In this document: piece after piece, positions 22,501 to 32,531 of the stretch | Layout of the letters: each line of letters opens with the position of its first letter | Numbering within the stretch: position 1 is the first letter of the stretch | Assembly (NCBI GenBank): GCA_031769625.1 | Contig: JAUIMM010000001.1 | Span: 1,612,001-1,676,000, forward strand | Direction of reading: 5' to 3' | Length of the DNA: 64,000 bases | DNA from: Taudactylus pleione | Taxonomy: Eukaryota > Chordata > Amphibia > Anura > Myobatrachidae | Made by a program: the position numbers and the translations under genes | The notes under the pieces: model-generated | The model's database searches: none | The model's input: the letters and a program-made list of their open reading frames with translations, nothing else | Told to the model about the DNA's origin: nothing

Positions 22501-25500
22501 AGTAGCACCACAGTGTAGGTGACACTCGCAGTAACACCACAGTGTAGATAACACTCGCAGTAACACCACAGTGTAGGTAACACTCGCAGTAACACCACAG
22601 TGTAGGTAACACTCGCAGTAACACCACAGTGTAGGTAACACTCACAGTAGCACCACAGTGTAGGTAACACTCGCAGTAACACCACAGTGTAGGTAACACT
22701 TACAGTAGCAGGGGAAGTAATATGGGAGACAATGGAGGTGCCTGCCGCCGGGCTCCAGCTCTGAAGGGGCACCTCCTCCTTTGTCCACAACATATTCACC
22801 CCACTTAGGGCTATAACTATGTACCCGGAGAGTACCGTCACAGCCGCCCAATACATGGCACCCCTTCCCGGCACCTCAGAAGCCACCATACATTAGTGGA
22901 GAGCTCCATCTCAGACCATTAGCTGCTACCTTCATCTGTCTATAGCCTGTCTGCATGTGAATTGCTACATTACAGTGTCAGCGGCTGTGATGGGGGGCTA
23001 CCAAATTATAACTTGCCTCCGGGCATCTGGGATGAATTTCCGCCACTGCGCAGTAGGAAAATCACCGGGAAAATGGCTGCTGCGCCATTTTGCTGGTGAC
23101 CTGCGCATGTGCAGTAGACTCTGGCTCAGACTAGTGCCAAGAGTCTACTGCTGCGCTCAGGGCACTGCCGGCCACTGGGTGGAGAGGAGGAGGCACCGGA
23201 CGGAGACTGCACACAGGCCCCTCCTTCTTAATATGCCCCTGTTCGCTGGCCTAGGCAGCTTAGTTGTGCTGTACATTCTGAGCAATAGTGTTTCTCAGAT
23301 GTACGATGGTCCAATGCGATGTTCCTGATTTTGATCCAATGCTGCATTTTAGGATGCGTACAGTGGATCTGAGAAGCCAGCAGTTGGCATCTCATTTAAG
23401 AAAATGGCACCTGCAGCATTTATATAACTTATGAGTTCTGCTCTGACCAATGACGCAACATCGATCATTCTTGCGTCCCCCTGAGAATCAGGCCTATGAC
23501 TGCGGTCATGTTCCAACTGTTCTAACAGACTCCAGTGACGCTTAGCGAGATGCTAAACTCAGCCATCTTGTCCAATTTGCCAAACACTGACCCTATAATT
23601 CCTCACAGTAACTACAGAGGTGACCTCTCTATGGCAGCTGTTACACCCTGTGCCCCAGCTCACACACTCTCCTTTCATTGTAGAAAGTGTTATAGCATCT
23701 TCCTACAGCTATAACTGATAGCCAGCCAGGTGTGCAATCACAGTGTCAGCCGCTCCAACATCTATGTAATACGGCTGGGAGAGTTTTGTCTTCTATCTCT
23801 TATATATAGGTCATGGCATTTGTCACGGTGCTGTACACCCAATGCCAGGCCCAGGTTACCCGGCCAGATTTGTAGATGTGATGCCTGGTACACATGGAGA
23901 CAGATTTACTTGTGGGGGATCAGGGACCTGGTACAGTGTCCAAATGTCATTTACTCTCTGCCATCTGTGCTGGTCAGTAGTGGTGCATGTAGGTGCCCAT
24001 TGCTGCCTGGTTATATTGTCACGTGTCTGTCAAGGTGTAGAAAGAACCATGTGAGACAGACAGAATACAGACCTCAGTGTACGTCAGTGACATTATATCA
24101 CATTAACCTTACAGAGATGCAGCGTGGGAGCGTGAGGACAATGCTTACAGAGAGCTGCTGCAAGTGCACCAGAGGTGTGATGTGGAACCCTGCCTGTGTG
24201 ACAGAGGAAGAACCCACAGTGAGAGTGGAGGGTAAATTGGATTCAATTAAACATTTCTACATTACTGAACCTAACACCAATCTTAGAGCCGTAACCAGAC
24301 ATTTTACACCCCCCCCAAATAATCATCATTTGATGGCATTTGCTCTCTCTCTCCACCAAACGCTATATATATATATATATATATATTTTGATTTGTGCCT
24401 TTTATCCTCCACCAATGCCCGGGTTGTAGGCAGAATGAAGGAAGTCGGGCGACGTATCATCCTTTGCGCTTAGTTAGCGCTCTGGTGCTGCTCACATGGA
24501 CACGGTTACGGTGACATGCTGGGGCAGCGACACTGCCTTTCGTGACTTATCTCGCTATATGTCCGGTGCCCTGTAGTACAGTATATAATGCCTTTGTATT
24601 TCAGGAGTGTTTCTTTTTTAAATATTTAATAAACTCCCCTACATATTACACCGTGTTTACATCTTATAAGCTGCCACATTGTCTGATCATCCCTAATATA
24701 CAATAAAACCTTTAGTACCTGAGGTTCTCCATCTCTTCCAGAAACACGACGCTCCCTTACTCGGGGTTATAGCTCCAGCTTTAGGGAAGAGATTTATCCT
24801 ATGTGTTTCCCCTTTCAGTGATTGGTGCATAATCCGCTGCCAGTGCTGCGGAGCATCCGGAACCCACCTCACCTGCTCTGCCCTGACATCGGTGGAGTGC
24901 ACCTGGGCATGCGCTGACTGTACTTCTATCATGGAGAGACCTGAGGATGAGGAAGGTGAGTACTGTCCCAGGCTACTTTCTGTAATATACATTATTATGT
25001 GTGGTTAGTATGGTGTCTAAGAGCATAAATGATATTTCACTAAAGAGGTAGAATGAGAATTAATGGAAACTCTCATTAAGTAACAATTATTTTATATTAT
25101 GGCAAGATACATTTATTAAACCTTTCTATATATAGCATGTATTACTTGGGCTGTCAGTATGTGATGTAATATGTACCACTTACTGTATGACCATAAGGTG
25201 GGTAGAGATGCAGAGGAGATAAATCTGGGGAAGGTGCCCCAGTTATTTAGAACCCTGCTAACCACAGTGATCACTTCCCACCATAACGTTTGGATAAAGG
25301 AACATTTCTACACGTGGCAGATGTCTTCTACCTTTACATGCAGTGGGGTGTGACTGACTTGTTTATCCTGTGCTGCCGCACCAGTCATTTTCATTAGATA
25401 GTATTGTGCCTGGGGCAAGTGGAATGAAGCAATATGTCCTCATCGTGTCAGACACCCAGGGGTATATTTACTAAAGTGAGAGTTTTTAGAAGTGGAGATG

Positions 25501-26320
25501 TTGCCCATAGCAACCAATCAGATTCTACTTAACATGTAACTAGCACCTTCTAGAAGATAATAACTCGAATCTGATTGGTTGCTATGGGCAACATCTCCAC
25601 TTCTAAAAACTCTCACTTTAGTAAATTTACCCCCCAATGTCTGAGCTGGAAGTATCTATACAACTCTGTAACTGGGAGCTTAGATTGGTCACATGGAAGT
25701 TAGTAGGATGTGGGAGAGTGACCGGCTCTCCCAGCTGTGCAGGGGACTCCCTAATATTGAGTTTCCAGGATGTTTCGGGTGACTTTGGAAAATATGTTAA
25801 ATTGGTTCATGATCAAGTTGCTATAAAATGGATCTAATAAGCTTTAGCCTCCTACAGTCACACCACACACCGTGGGCACATATATGTCACTTTAAATGCA
25901 CTCGCCTACTGCATGTTATCATAATATAAAACATGTATGTCAGGGCTGGACCTGCATCATTTTTACTGACAACCTCCATAAGTTTTACTGAAATTCATAT
26001 TTATGTGTGGCCCTTTTCTTGTTACAACAACCTTAGGCTACCGGGACATTGTAGGATGCATAAACGTATCAGTAACAGTGTTGTGTCTCTTTCTGATTGC
26101 AGAGTCACCGGCAGAGTCACCAATGCCATCTACAAGCAGCGCATGTGAACCACCTGCCATAACACCGGCAGAGTCACCAATGCCATCTACAAGCAGCGCA
26201 TGTGAACCACCTGCCATAACACCAGCAGACGAGACCTGTGCCCCCGTTAGAGGATACAAAATTGTAACAACAAGGAGATGCAGGAGATCTCCCTACCAGC
26301 TCCGGAACCCCCGGCAGTAA
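13582..26320 (+). CDS. phf7: PHF7-like PHD/RING finger protein gene, 10 coding exons, copy A (nonsense codon 9)
   Basis: The splice model is 13582-13595, 15696-15757, 17116-17213, 17792-17893, 19363-19487, 19847-20006, 20905-21011, 24115-24231, 24819-24955 and 26103-26320. All introns are GT/AG and the phases join to 380 codons including the TAA stop. Domains: a basic N-terminus, an extended PHD finger (about residues 27-140: ECVFCGRA, VHHYC, CTVC, HFPC, FCTKH), a RING-like finger (about 150-210: CTIC, CPCC, WLHRTC, CPIC) and a last PHD-like finger (about 245-300: CDVEPCLC, CQCCGASGTH, CADC). The length and the lack of a HECT domain fit PHF7 rather than G2E3. Known PHF7 proteins bind methylated H3 and act as E3 ligases in male germ cells. 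In copy A, codon 9 (15706-15708) is TGA, so this copy is likely null unless another start or exon is used. Confidence 0.85.
15696..15757 (+). CDS. phf7: PHF7-like exon 2 with TGA at 15706 (copy A)
   Basis: Acceptor TTTAG, donor GTAAGAG, 62 nt. It encodes a lysine/arginine-rich stretch and then a DPAPSSSLDAAP linker. Codon 9 reads TGA here and CGA in copy B (61490-61492). The change is at a CpG, consistent with cytosine deamination in copy A. No in-frame ATG follows in this exon. Confidence 0.75.
16235..16500. mobile_element. Hairpin-family repeat in intron 2 (copy A)
   Basis: TGCCTACTCTCCCGGAGCG begins a stretch related to the 431-1063 repeat, including GCTTCACAATCC followed by an inverted GTGTAGTGGGG arm and GGGGCCACGATGAG. 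The same insertion is in copy B (62032-62280). It sits in an intron of the PHF7-like gene. Confidence 0.5.
17116..17213 (+). CDS. phf7: PHF7-like exon 3, start of extended PHD (copy A)
   Basis: Acceptor CCACAG, donor GTATAT, 98 nt. It encodes ECVFCGRAEND, then KEKLTVHHYCL, giving the first Cys pair and a His/Cys pair of the extended PHD finger. It ends in phase 0. Confidence 0.9.
17266..17340. mobile_element. Fragment of hAT-type MITE in intron 3 (copy A)
   Basis: CAGGGTGGGACTGGCCCAC begins a piece related to the complete 365-bp MITE at 38880-39244 (shared GGGGATTTCCC/GGGCCCACCGG core). Only one end is recognisable. Copy B has the same fragment near 63046. Confidence 0.55.
17792..17893 (+). 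CDS. phf7: PHF7-like exon 4 (copy A)
   Basis: Acceptor GATCCAG, donor GTGAGG, 102 nt, phase 0 at both ends. It encodes the PHD linker LLSTGMLQRG, then GFYGFLFMDVRKAARRA, matching the conserved helix between zinc-ligand blocks in PHF7/G2E3. Copy B has Pro for Leu and Thr for Met at two positions here. Confidence 0.9.
18037..18407. mobile_element. 371-bp MITE with TAAAG...GGTACACACT ends
   Basis: The left end TAAAGTTGGGTACACACT and the inverse of the right end TAAAGCCAGGTACACACT match at 15 of 18 bases. Palindromic pieces (GATATATC, ATCTGATC-like) fill the interior. It lies in intron 4 of the gene. In copy B the element is cut after its first 34 bases by a deletion (63937). Confidence 0.7.
18527..19275. 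mobile_element. Repeat element carrying a 27-bp minisatellite (intron 4)
   Basis: The flanks carry related motifs: GGATGCCAGCACTCAGGATC and GATGCAGGCATCCCGAC on the left, GTCGGGATGCCGGTGG and CTTCCCGACAGCTGG on the right. A related motif set is seen at 41205-41560. The minisatellite has expanded inside it. Family not identified. Confidence 0.5.
18640..19110. repeat. 27-bp minisatellite, about 17 units
   Basis: Units contain CAGCCTAAACCTGTCCCTCC with single-base variants. The period is divisible by three, so long open frames (SLNLSLPPH repeats) appear on the plus strand, but these are artefacts. The last bases of the window (63938-64000) are the same array in copy B. Confidence 0.92.
19363..19487 (+). 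CDS. phf7: PHF7-like exon 5 (copy A)
   Basis: Acceptor TTGCAG, donor GTGAGT, 125 nt. It encodes CTVCKEPGASIHC, CTENVHFPCG and the segment up to EQF, supplying the second half of the extended PHD zinc ligands. It ends with two bases of a Pro codon completed by exon 6. Confidence 0.92.
19847..20006 (+). CDS. phf7: PHF7-like exon 6, end of PHD and start of RING (copy A)
   Basis: Acceptor CTTATAG, donor GTAAGT, 160 nt. It encodes FCTKHRP, closing the extended PHD, then CTICLEDL, KCPCCKHTW and LHRTCVQ of the RING-like finger. Confidence 0.92.
20554..20875. repeat. Simple TA repeats and a fold-back fragment in intron 6
   Basis: TA runs lie at about 20569-20587 and 20850-20868. Between them is a fragment with GACGCTGTCTTTTTCAAGAC, resembling the tail segments of Penelope-type or related retroelements in this window. 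No coding potential is seen. Confidence 0.4.
20905..21011 (+). CDS. phf7: PHF7-like exon 7, end of RING (copy A)
   Basis: Acceptor ATTACAG, donor GTATAT, 107 nt. It encodes a YYLKCPICQN segment with the last Cys pair of the RING-like finger, then FQKEMVRMGIYIPH. It ends in phase 2. Confidence 0.9.
21463..21918. repeat. 34-bp minisatellite, about 13 units (intron 7)
   Basis: Units contain ATGCTATAAGCAACATGTGC; the period measured from successive TAAGCAACATG is 34 bases. There are only a few variants (for example GTGCACAATAC, GTGAACAATAC), so it is recently homogenised. Confidence 0.95.
22112..22706. repeat. 29-bp minisatellite, about 20 units (intron 7)
   Basis: Units contain GTAACACTCGCAGTAACACC; the period is 29 bases. 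Because 29 is not a multiple of three, all three minus-strand frames give the same Cys-rich pseudo-peptide (CYCECYLHCGV), which is not a gene. Units are contiguous without unique spacers. Confidence 0.95.
22957..23500. repeat. Diverged MITE-like stretch in intron 7
   Basis: It contains a fold-back around GCGCAGTAG...CTACTGCTGCGC and, near 23484, GAGAATCAGGCC, which resembles the right terminus of the 3-bp-TSD MITE families. A related but rearranged segment is at 40690-40850. Boundaries are unclear. Confidence 0.35.
24115..24231 (+). CDS. phf7: PHF7-like exon 8, start of last PHD (copy A)
   Basis: Acceptor CTTACAG, donor GTAAAT, 117 nt. It encodes RDAAWE, a helix, then RCDVEPCLCDRGR. The RDAAWE start and Cys spacing match the third finger of PHF7/G2E3. 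The donor was chosen one base downstream of the first possible GG so that the phase joins the TTTCAG acceptor at 24818. Confidence 0.85.
24819..24955 (+). CDS. phf7: PHF7-like exon 9, end of last PHD (copy A)
   Basis: Acceptor CCCCTTTCAG, donor GTGAGT, 137 nt. It encodes DWCIIRCQCCGASGTHLTC and CTWACADC, then MERPEDEE. The upstream candidate acceptor at 24741 is open but would insert an unmatched stretch and breaks phase, so the inner acceptor is preferred. It ends in phase 1. Confidence 0.85.
25459..25634. mobile_element. Palindromic MITE, arms about 66 bp (intron 9)
   Basis: The left arm starting GGGGTATATTTACTAAAGTG and the right arm ending CACTTTAGTAAATTTACCCC are inverted copies with very few mismatches, leaving a loop of about 45 bases. 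It contains TTGGTTGCTATGGGCAAC. It encodes no protein and lies between exons 9 and 10. Confidence 0.9.
26103..26320 (+). CDS. phf7: PHF7-like exon 10, terminal (copy A)
   Basis: Acceptor ATTGCAG, 218 nt to a TAA at 26318-26320. It encodes a Ser/Pro tail with a 19-residue unit (ESPMPSTSSACEPPAITPA) present twice in tandem (57 bp), then a basic end with RRCRRSPYQL. The duplication is in frame and almost exact, hence recent. No AATAAA is seen until about 27433. Confidence 0.8.
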
Positions 26321-27158
26321 CATCAGCAGGGAGATAAGGTATAACACATCCACAATGTATAGGAGGACAGGGACAAGGTCTACACCAGATGGTTACCATG
26401 CAATAGGTCACTAGGGACAAAAGGTTAACAGGTACAATATGTCAATAGTATACAAGGTCGACAGGGTTTAAAAGGTCGCCAGGTTCAAACAGTTGACACA
26501 CATGGTCAACATTTTTTTTTTTACTTTAACCCTTATGTGCGGTCACTAGGCGTTGGCCATACTATAGCACAGAGCCATCCTTCCAGTGGAAGTGTCATTG
26601 TCATGTAGACTGACCTCTGCGCTCACACACAGCATGCAGACGCAGATGGGGGGCCTGTGTTAGACGTAGCATTTGCAGCCAGCATGGGGTGGGTGTAAGT
26701 CCTGATACTAATGATGATGGCTATGGATGGAAATACAGTGGGCAGCCCTGTTTTCCACATGCAGACACACGGATGTTCAGCATAAACAGGCAGAGGCTTG
26801 CATTAGCAGAATGAATTAGGCAGACTGCCATGGCCGGATGGCAGAATCAGGACCTATGTGCCTGGCCAGCCTGGGCTTTGTAGTGTAACTCCCTCTTCAG
26901 TGTCCAGTGGCTCAAGTAGGTTCCATCAATCGCAACAGGTGTGTTTCCTTTTACTTCCCTGACAGAGAGGTGAGGATCACCCAGCCCCAGGCGCTATAAT
27001 CACACAGTTATAGTATTAAAAAACAGTTTTATTAGACTGGAGCATTTCTAGTCCATATAACCAGGGGCTGGCTGGCAACTTTCAGCCTGGGGGGCAGATG
27101 CAAGCAAGTGTCCAGGCTTTTCTACCAGTGCATGCATCTGGAATAATGGTCTGTAAGT
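26321..27158. other. 3' flank of the PHF7-like gene
   Basis: Noncoding. It begins with a degenerate repeat of AGGTCGACAGG-like words (about 26395-26500) and a T run (26511-26522). There is nothing I can call a gene. Confidence 0.5.
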
Positions 27159-27388
27159 GTGGTTTGCCTAATATGGGTGTGGTTTGCCTAATGTGGGTGC
27201 AGTTTGCCTAATGTGGGTGTGGTTTGCCTAATGTGGGAGCGGTTTGCCTTATGTGGGTGCAGTTTGTCTAATATGGGTGTGGTTTGCCTAATGTGGGTGT
27301 GGTTTGCCTAATGTGGGAGCGGTTTGCCTAATGTGGGTGCGGTTTGCCTAATGTGGGTGCAGTTTGCCTAATGTAGGTGTGGTTTAAA
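27159..27388. repeat. 20-bp minisatellite, about 11 units
   Basis: Units of GTTTGCCTAATGTGGGTG with variants, 20-base period. It lies downstream of the gene's stop codon. Confidence 0.9.
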
Positions 27389-27637
27389 AAGTTATTAAAA
27401 TCAGTGAAAAATTGTTATGACAACGGACTATAAATAAATACATCATATACCAGCCTCATTTTACTAAGCTGAACTATTCTAGTGACCGACACACAATACA
27501 GGGAGCACTCTAGTGACCGATACACAATACAGGGAACACTCTAGTGATCGATAAACAATGCAGGAACTATTCTAATACAAAGCAGGGACCATTCTACTGC
27601 ATATGTAAAAATTACTAATCTCTTTTTCCTCCACTAG

Positions 27638-27704
27638 GGGGCACAGGGATGAGACACACATCAGGAGCCGCAAGCCGCAGCCGGTGCTCATCGGGGGAAG
27701 CAAG
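27638..27704 (+). other. Orphan exon-like segment
   Basis: TTTCCTCCACTAG precedes 67 nt that are open in one frame (HRDETHIRSRKPQPVLIGGSK) and end at AAG followed by GTAAGC. Both splice signals are good. The phase does not continue from exon 9 (it needs two bases, exon 9 leaves one), so it does not fit the main transcript. It could be an exon of an unseen transcript or chance. Confidence 0.25.
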
Positions 27705-28744
27705 GTAAGCAGGTATGCTGGGAGTTGTGGGTTAGCAGCTTTCACCACCAGAACAGGAGACCTCTGGCACCTCTATGGGTGCTGGCAGTGTGGGCTCCCA
27801 GTCTAACCACACTCACCACTAGACCACCATGGATTTTTATATGGAGCAGGGGCTGCTTCATAGCAGTGGCGGCCATGTTCCCTGAGAGTTATATTTAGAA
27901 AAGGGATAAGGAGTTGTTGGTGGTGGGTGCACAAATAGAAATAAATATTAAATAAAATATAACTTTTATTGGTTAATGCCTAAAATAGATGTACCCTATT
28001 GGAAAGGGAATAAACAGTGGAATATAAGGATTAAAATTGATACCAAACAAAACACACATATACATAAAAAGGAAGGCAGATCCACTGATGTATTGTTGCG
28101 CGGGGAGTAACTACACCCAAATGACTATAAATGTTAATAAATCAATTAATCATATATATATCAAGATTACAAATTGTTCCTATCTATTATAGATGCTATG
28201 TATACCAGCGGCATGAGTAAATATTGCATCCAATATAATAGTATTGACACACCAAATTTATTAGAGGGGGAAATTCATATATAAATCCCCTGTTAGTTGT
28301 AAGTAGGGACTCTTTATAATGGTGGTTTGTCAGCCTTAACACCGGGTTATCACTGTGTTATTATACTGATCTATTATCAAATGGGTAGTAGCAATCTCAT
28401 TGTAACACACTCATGTAATACACTGAGGTTCATTGTGTGGGGGAATATATAGGAGCAGAATATTAATTTATAACCACAATTCCCCAAATGATCATCTTTA
28501 ATATGGATAGCATATCCTTGTTGGATTAGTGTGACAGCACGTTTATCATGCTACTAACTTAATTGTTGTAGTGGGCCAGTTGTTACCAGTTCACAACAGT
28601 AGCAGCAGATTGCTACTATCAGTTATACTATATGCAAGTGGAAAGTGATTCAGGTTTTATAAGTATCACGCTGTGTGTCATAAATCTGCTTAGGGTACAC
28701 AACAGCTCCCAACATAGCAGTCTCAACTTATCAATTCTATTACT

Positions 28745-29150
28745 TATGCTGGGCATACACGGCAAGATAAAATGTCTGTCAGACCGACAGACATTTTATC
28801 TGGCCGGCTGCCAGCCGCAGATGTCTGCGGCATACACTGTGAGAGAAATCTCACAGTGTATAGCCCGACATCCGCGCTCCGCCCCCGGGGGAGGAGACAT
28901 TTCCCTGTTCCTTCCGTAGTAAGGAACACAGGAAATGTCCGTCTGTCGGCTGCGCTGGGCATACACTGCCAGATGCGGCCGACAGTTACCGGGTAAATAT
29001 CGCATCGGACGGGCATGCTGGACAATCCAGCATGCCCGACCAAGCAATATTTAACCCTCGGTCGCTCTCCCCCACGCTACAATTATCGCGGCAATCCGCC
29101 GATATCGGGCGGATCATCCCGATAATTGCAGCGTGTATGGCCATCATTAG
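28745..29150. mobile_element. MITE nested in the inverted-repeat element
   Basis: The ends GCTGGGCATACACGGCAAGA and GCAGCGTGTATGGCC are roughly inverse. The interior holds palindromes such as AATGTCTGTC/GACAGACATT and GCATGCTGGACAATCCAGCATGC in two halves. It lies inside the 3.8-kb element, so it inserted later. Confidence 0.6.
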
Positions 29151-29689
29151 AGACCGAATGACATACTAATCTGCAACAATCTATTTTATGCATTTAGTAT
29201 CAATTTGTTAGAATCTGACACAGTGCATCCTGTCATTATCTTCAGTGTTACACTGTGTGAGGTCCAAATGTTCAGGGCACACAACACATTGTGGTATATT
29301 GATGTCAGCTTATTAGCTTTAATAACACAGCTGACCATATATTGCTCTATAACAATGTGTCCTATTCTGCAGTATCAGCCTGTTGGTAATTATCGGCTAT
29401 GCAGAATATTATCCTGAGGTAGTTGGACCTAATACATGCCGCTACATAGCATCTTTCAGTCAAAAAGGTGTAGACGTATTATCCCTATCAACAAACAACA
29501 AACAAGATGGAGCTGCCAGTGACGCTGACGCGCGTTTCACTATAAGCAGCTTTTTCAAAGCTGAACCCGATTGTTCAGCTCGACCAGCTATTTATTCTAG
29601 TTTGAAACTCCAATCATGTTGGTATCCCATGTCACATGGTATCCCCATCCAATAGGGGATAGCCCTCATCAGTAGTCACATGTATTATC

Positions 29690-30125
29690 ACATGATTCAT
29701 GCAGTGAGTCATAGAAACTACTGCCGATCATGTGATCGGAATTACGGCCAATAGGAAAGGGGGTGTGTTCATTCATCTGTGTTGTAAACACATAACTAAA
29801 ATGAGCCGTCCGTCTAGTAACTGGGAGGTAAACAGTGATGTTCGATTTAAAACTTATTAGTGTCAATAGAAAAACGAGTCATAGACATATTACTGCCAAT
29901 CATATAAACATATTGCTGAAACGAGCAGTCCATTAGGTAACTGGTAAGTGGACATTGATAATCAATTAAAACCTCTAAATATCAATAAAGAGGTGAGTCA
30001 TAAACATTGCTGCCGATCGTATGATCGAAATACCAGCCAATAGGAAAGGGGGTATGTTCATTCATCTGTTTTATAAATAGATTGCTAAAACGAGTCATTC
30101 GTTTAATGATTAGTAAGTGGGCAAT
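29690..30125. repeat. Three diverged tandem copies of about 150 bp
   Basis: Each copy has a GAGTCATAGA/AACA start, CTGCC(G/A)ATCAT, then AAACGAG, TAACTGGTAAGTGG and a TTTAAAAC-type end. The first and third share AATAGGAAAGGGGGT. They lie inside the 3.8-kb element and may be its promoter repeats. Confidence 0.6.
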
Positions 30126-31692
30126 AATTTTCGGTTTAAAACCCATAAATATCATTAGGGATCTATATATTTATGATTGAAAAAGCACAAAATATAAACA
30201 TAACATTAAAAATAGGAGAATTTATTTATTGGTGTGTTGCAAGTGATCAATGTGATACTTATATGATTCCCTTGATAAATATAAACAAGAAGAAGGGATA
30301 AATAAGTGGGATGTAAATAAAATTATCATATTATGGATGTGTTGATAAAAGTGCAAGCTTGAGTGAGGTAGTCATTAGTGAGGAAAAATAGTGAAAAATA
30401 CTGACAACATGATAAAAACTAATTGTGAAAAGAAAAAAAGGAGGGGAAATGTAAAAAAAATAAATAAATTATATGTGATACAGAGACTGCTTTATTTCTT
30501 GAATCAATTACTCAATTGTATAGTAGTATACAATTAAATTCTATCCATATAGACTCAATGGTGCTTGTTAAATGCATCATAATAAATCATTGCTGTACAA
30601 TCAATGTTTACATACTATCTCATTGAATTGTGTTCATACCATATGATATTATGGGTGATAGTTCATAATGAGCCACTTCTAATGTTAGCAATGTCCCCAA
30701 TCTCCTATATTATAGGGATGGTATCCATGATCTTTAAGAATTGAAGGGAGTCATTCACATAATATTATAGGTGGTAAAGCAGGAATAACCACTTCCTTCT
30801 TAATGGTAATGATGTCCCTAATTCACCATGTTGGAAAGATAATATATAAATGGTTTTAAAAAATGAAAGAAATGGGGCATAGCTGTTTGCTTCATTTAGC
30901 CCTCCCGGGTACAAGCTGATCATTAGGAAGATCATTTTAGTTTCCCATTTCAACAACTCATGATCCAAGTCTCCTCCTCTATTAATATTCTGCTCCTATA
31001 TATTCCCCCACACAATGAACCTCAGTGTATTACATGAGTGTGTTACAATGAGATTGATACTACCCATTTGATAATAGATCAGTATAAGAACACAGTGATA
31101 ACCCGGTGTTAAGGCTGATAAACCACCATTATAAAGAATTCCCTACTTACAACTAACAGGGGATTTATATATGAATTTCCCCCTCTAATAAATTTGGTGT
31201 GTCAATACTATTATATTGGATGCAATATTTACTCATGCCGCTGGTATACATAGCATCTATAATAGATAGGAACAATTTGTAATCTTGACATATATATATG
31301 ATTAATTGATTTATTAACCTTTATAGTCATTTAGGTGTAGTTACACCCCTTGCAAAAATACATCAGTGGATCTGCCTCCATTTTTATGTATATGTGTGTT
31401 TTGTTTGATATCAATTTTAATCCTTATATTTCACTGTTTATTCACTTTCTAAAAGGATAGATCTATTTTAGGTATATTTTATTTAATATTTAATTCTATT
31501 TATGTGCCCACCACCAACAACTCCTTATCCCTTTTCTAAATATATGCTCTTACTTAGTTGATTAGGGCTGCACCCCCATCATTTTATGAACTATTGAGTT
31601 AAGATTATATTGGGGTTCATAACCAATATTAGTAGTGTCCAGATACCTTCCCCTCTTCCTTTTCCCCTTTTTTTTTCATCCCTGAGAGTTAT

Positions 31693-32531
31693 GCCAGATG
31701 GGGGAGGCTGGAGATACCCTTTTTACTCCTCCCCCACCCCTAGGGGTGTGCTTTCCCTATGCAGCCATTAAGCCCCAAGCAGATCCTCCCTTCTCTCCTC
31801 CCCATCCTAGACCCTGAGCAGCCATTTTATAACATTGCCTGCCCCAACATTGGAGAGAGAACCTGGGCTCCTGTCTCCTCTGATAGGCTGCTCCCACTTA
31901 TCTCATTGCTCCTTCCTGCTGGTTAGGCTGGATTGTTGAGCTTATTTAGCCCACATTTTTCTGCATTGAGAGGTCGGTGTGTCTGTGAGTAAGTGTACGT
32001 TACTTGTGTGTCTGTACCTGCTGTTACTGGTCACTGAGAAACACCCCTTGCAGGGGCAGCTTGTGTATGTGTGTATATATATATACATGGGTCTCGAGAG
32101 GCCATCTTCTCCAGCAGCCTACACTATGCTCCTGCAGATAAGAATGGTCATAGTCTACTTTACTCTACAAGGCCTAACTTACCTAAATGATACAATGGCT
32201 AAGTGATATCAGGAGGTATACTATCAGGCATACCAGCTATGTGTGTTATACATACACTGCATAGCTGACTTTCACACAATATTTTTGTGGACGGTTACCC
32301 TACCAGATATCTCTGGATAAGGTACTTATTTCCAGGTATCCCTGAGGGAGGTCCATACACTTATCCAGGGTATGTCTCGGGTACTCCATTTTATGCAGAT
32401 TGGACTCCTCCCCCTCTAAAGACACTAGTATTGGTGACTGGTCCCCTTTGCAGCACAAGAGCGTTCCCTCCCTTAAGGGGACAGCTTTGGGATGTCCCAC
32501 AGTCTCCAATGTCCCCCATGGCATGAAAGAG
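31693..32531. other. Gene-free stretch
   Basis: No convincing gene. A (TA)n tract lies at 32066-32080. CAGGTATCCCTGAGG and neighbouring text may derive from an unidentified transposable element. Open frames here are short and without recognisable domains. Confidence 0.4.

Larger units (their letters stand above)
27879..31692 (+). mobile_element. 3.8-kb inverted-repeat element with 14-bp TSD, Penelope-like architecture
   Basis: TCCCTGAGAGTTAT occurs at 27879-27892 and 31679-31692, flanking the element as a 14-bp target duplication. The inner arms 27893-28472 and 30979-31542 are inverted copies of about 570 bp (for example GGATAAGGAGTTGTTGGTGG against its inverse). A 136-bp extension lies only on the right. 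Inverted terminal repeats plus a one-sided extension and variable TSD recall Penelope-like elements (known architecture), but I see no RT or GIY-YIG frame, so this copy is nonautonomous or the class is wrong. Confidence 0.75.

Noticed and set aside
21938..22699. Minus-strand Cys-rich frame of 253 codons
   Set aside because: Repeated reading of the 29-bp minisatellite; all three frames give the same peptide.
21463..22706. 29-34 bp repeats that could suggest a CRISPR array
   Set aside because: Units are directly contiguous with no unique spacers, there are no cas genes, and the context is an intron of a vertebrate gene.
24741..24818. Upstream extension of exon 9 using an earlier CTTCCAG acceptor
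   Set aside because: It is open in one frame, but that frame does not continue from exon 8, and the matching PHD text begins only after the TTTCAG at 24818.
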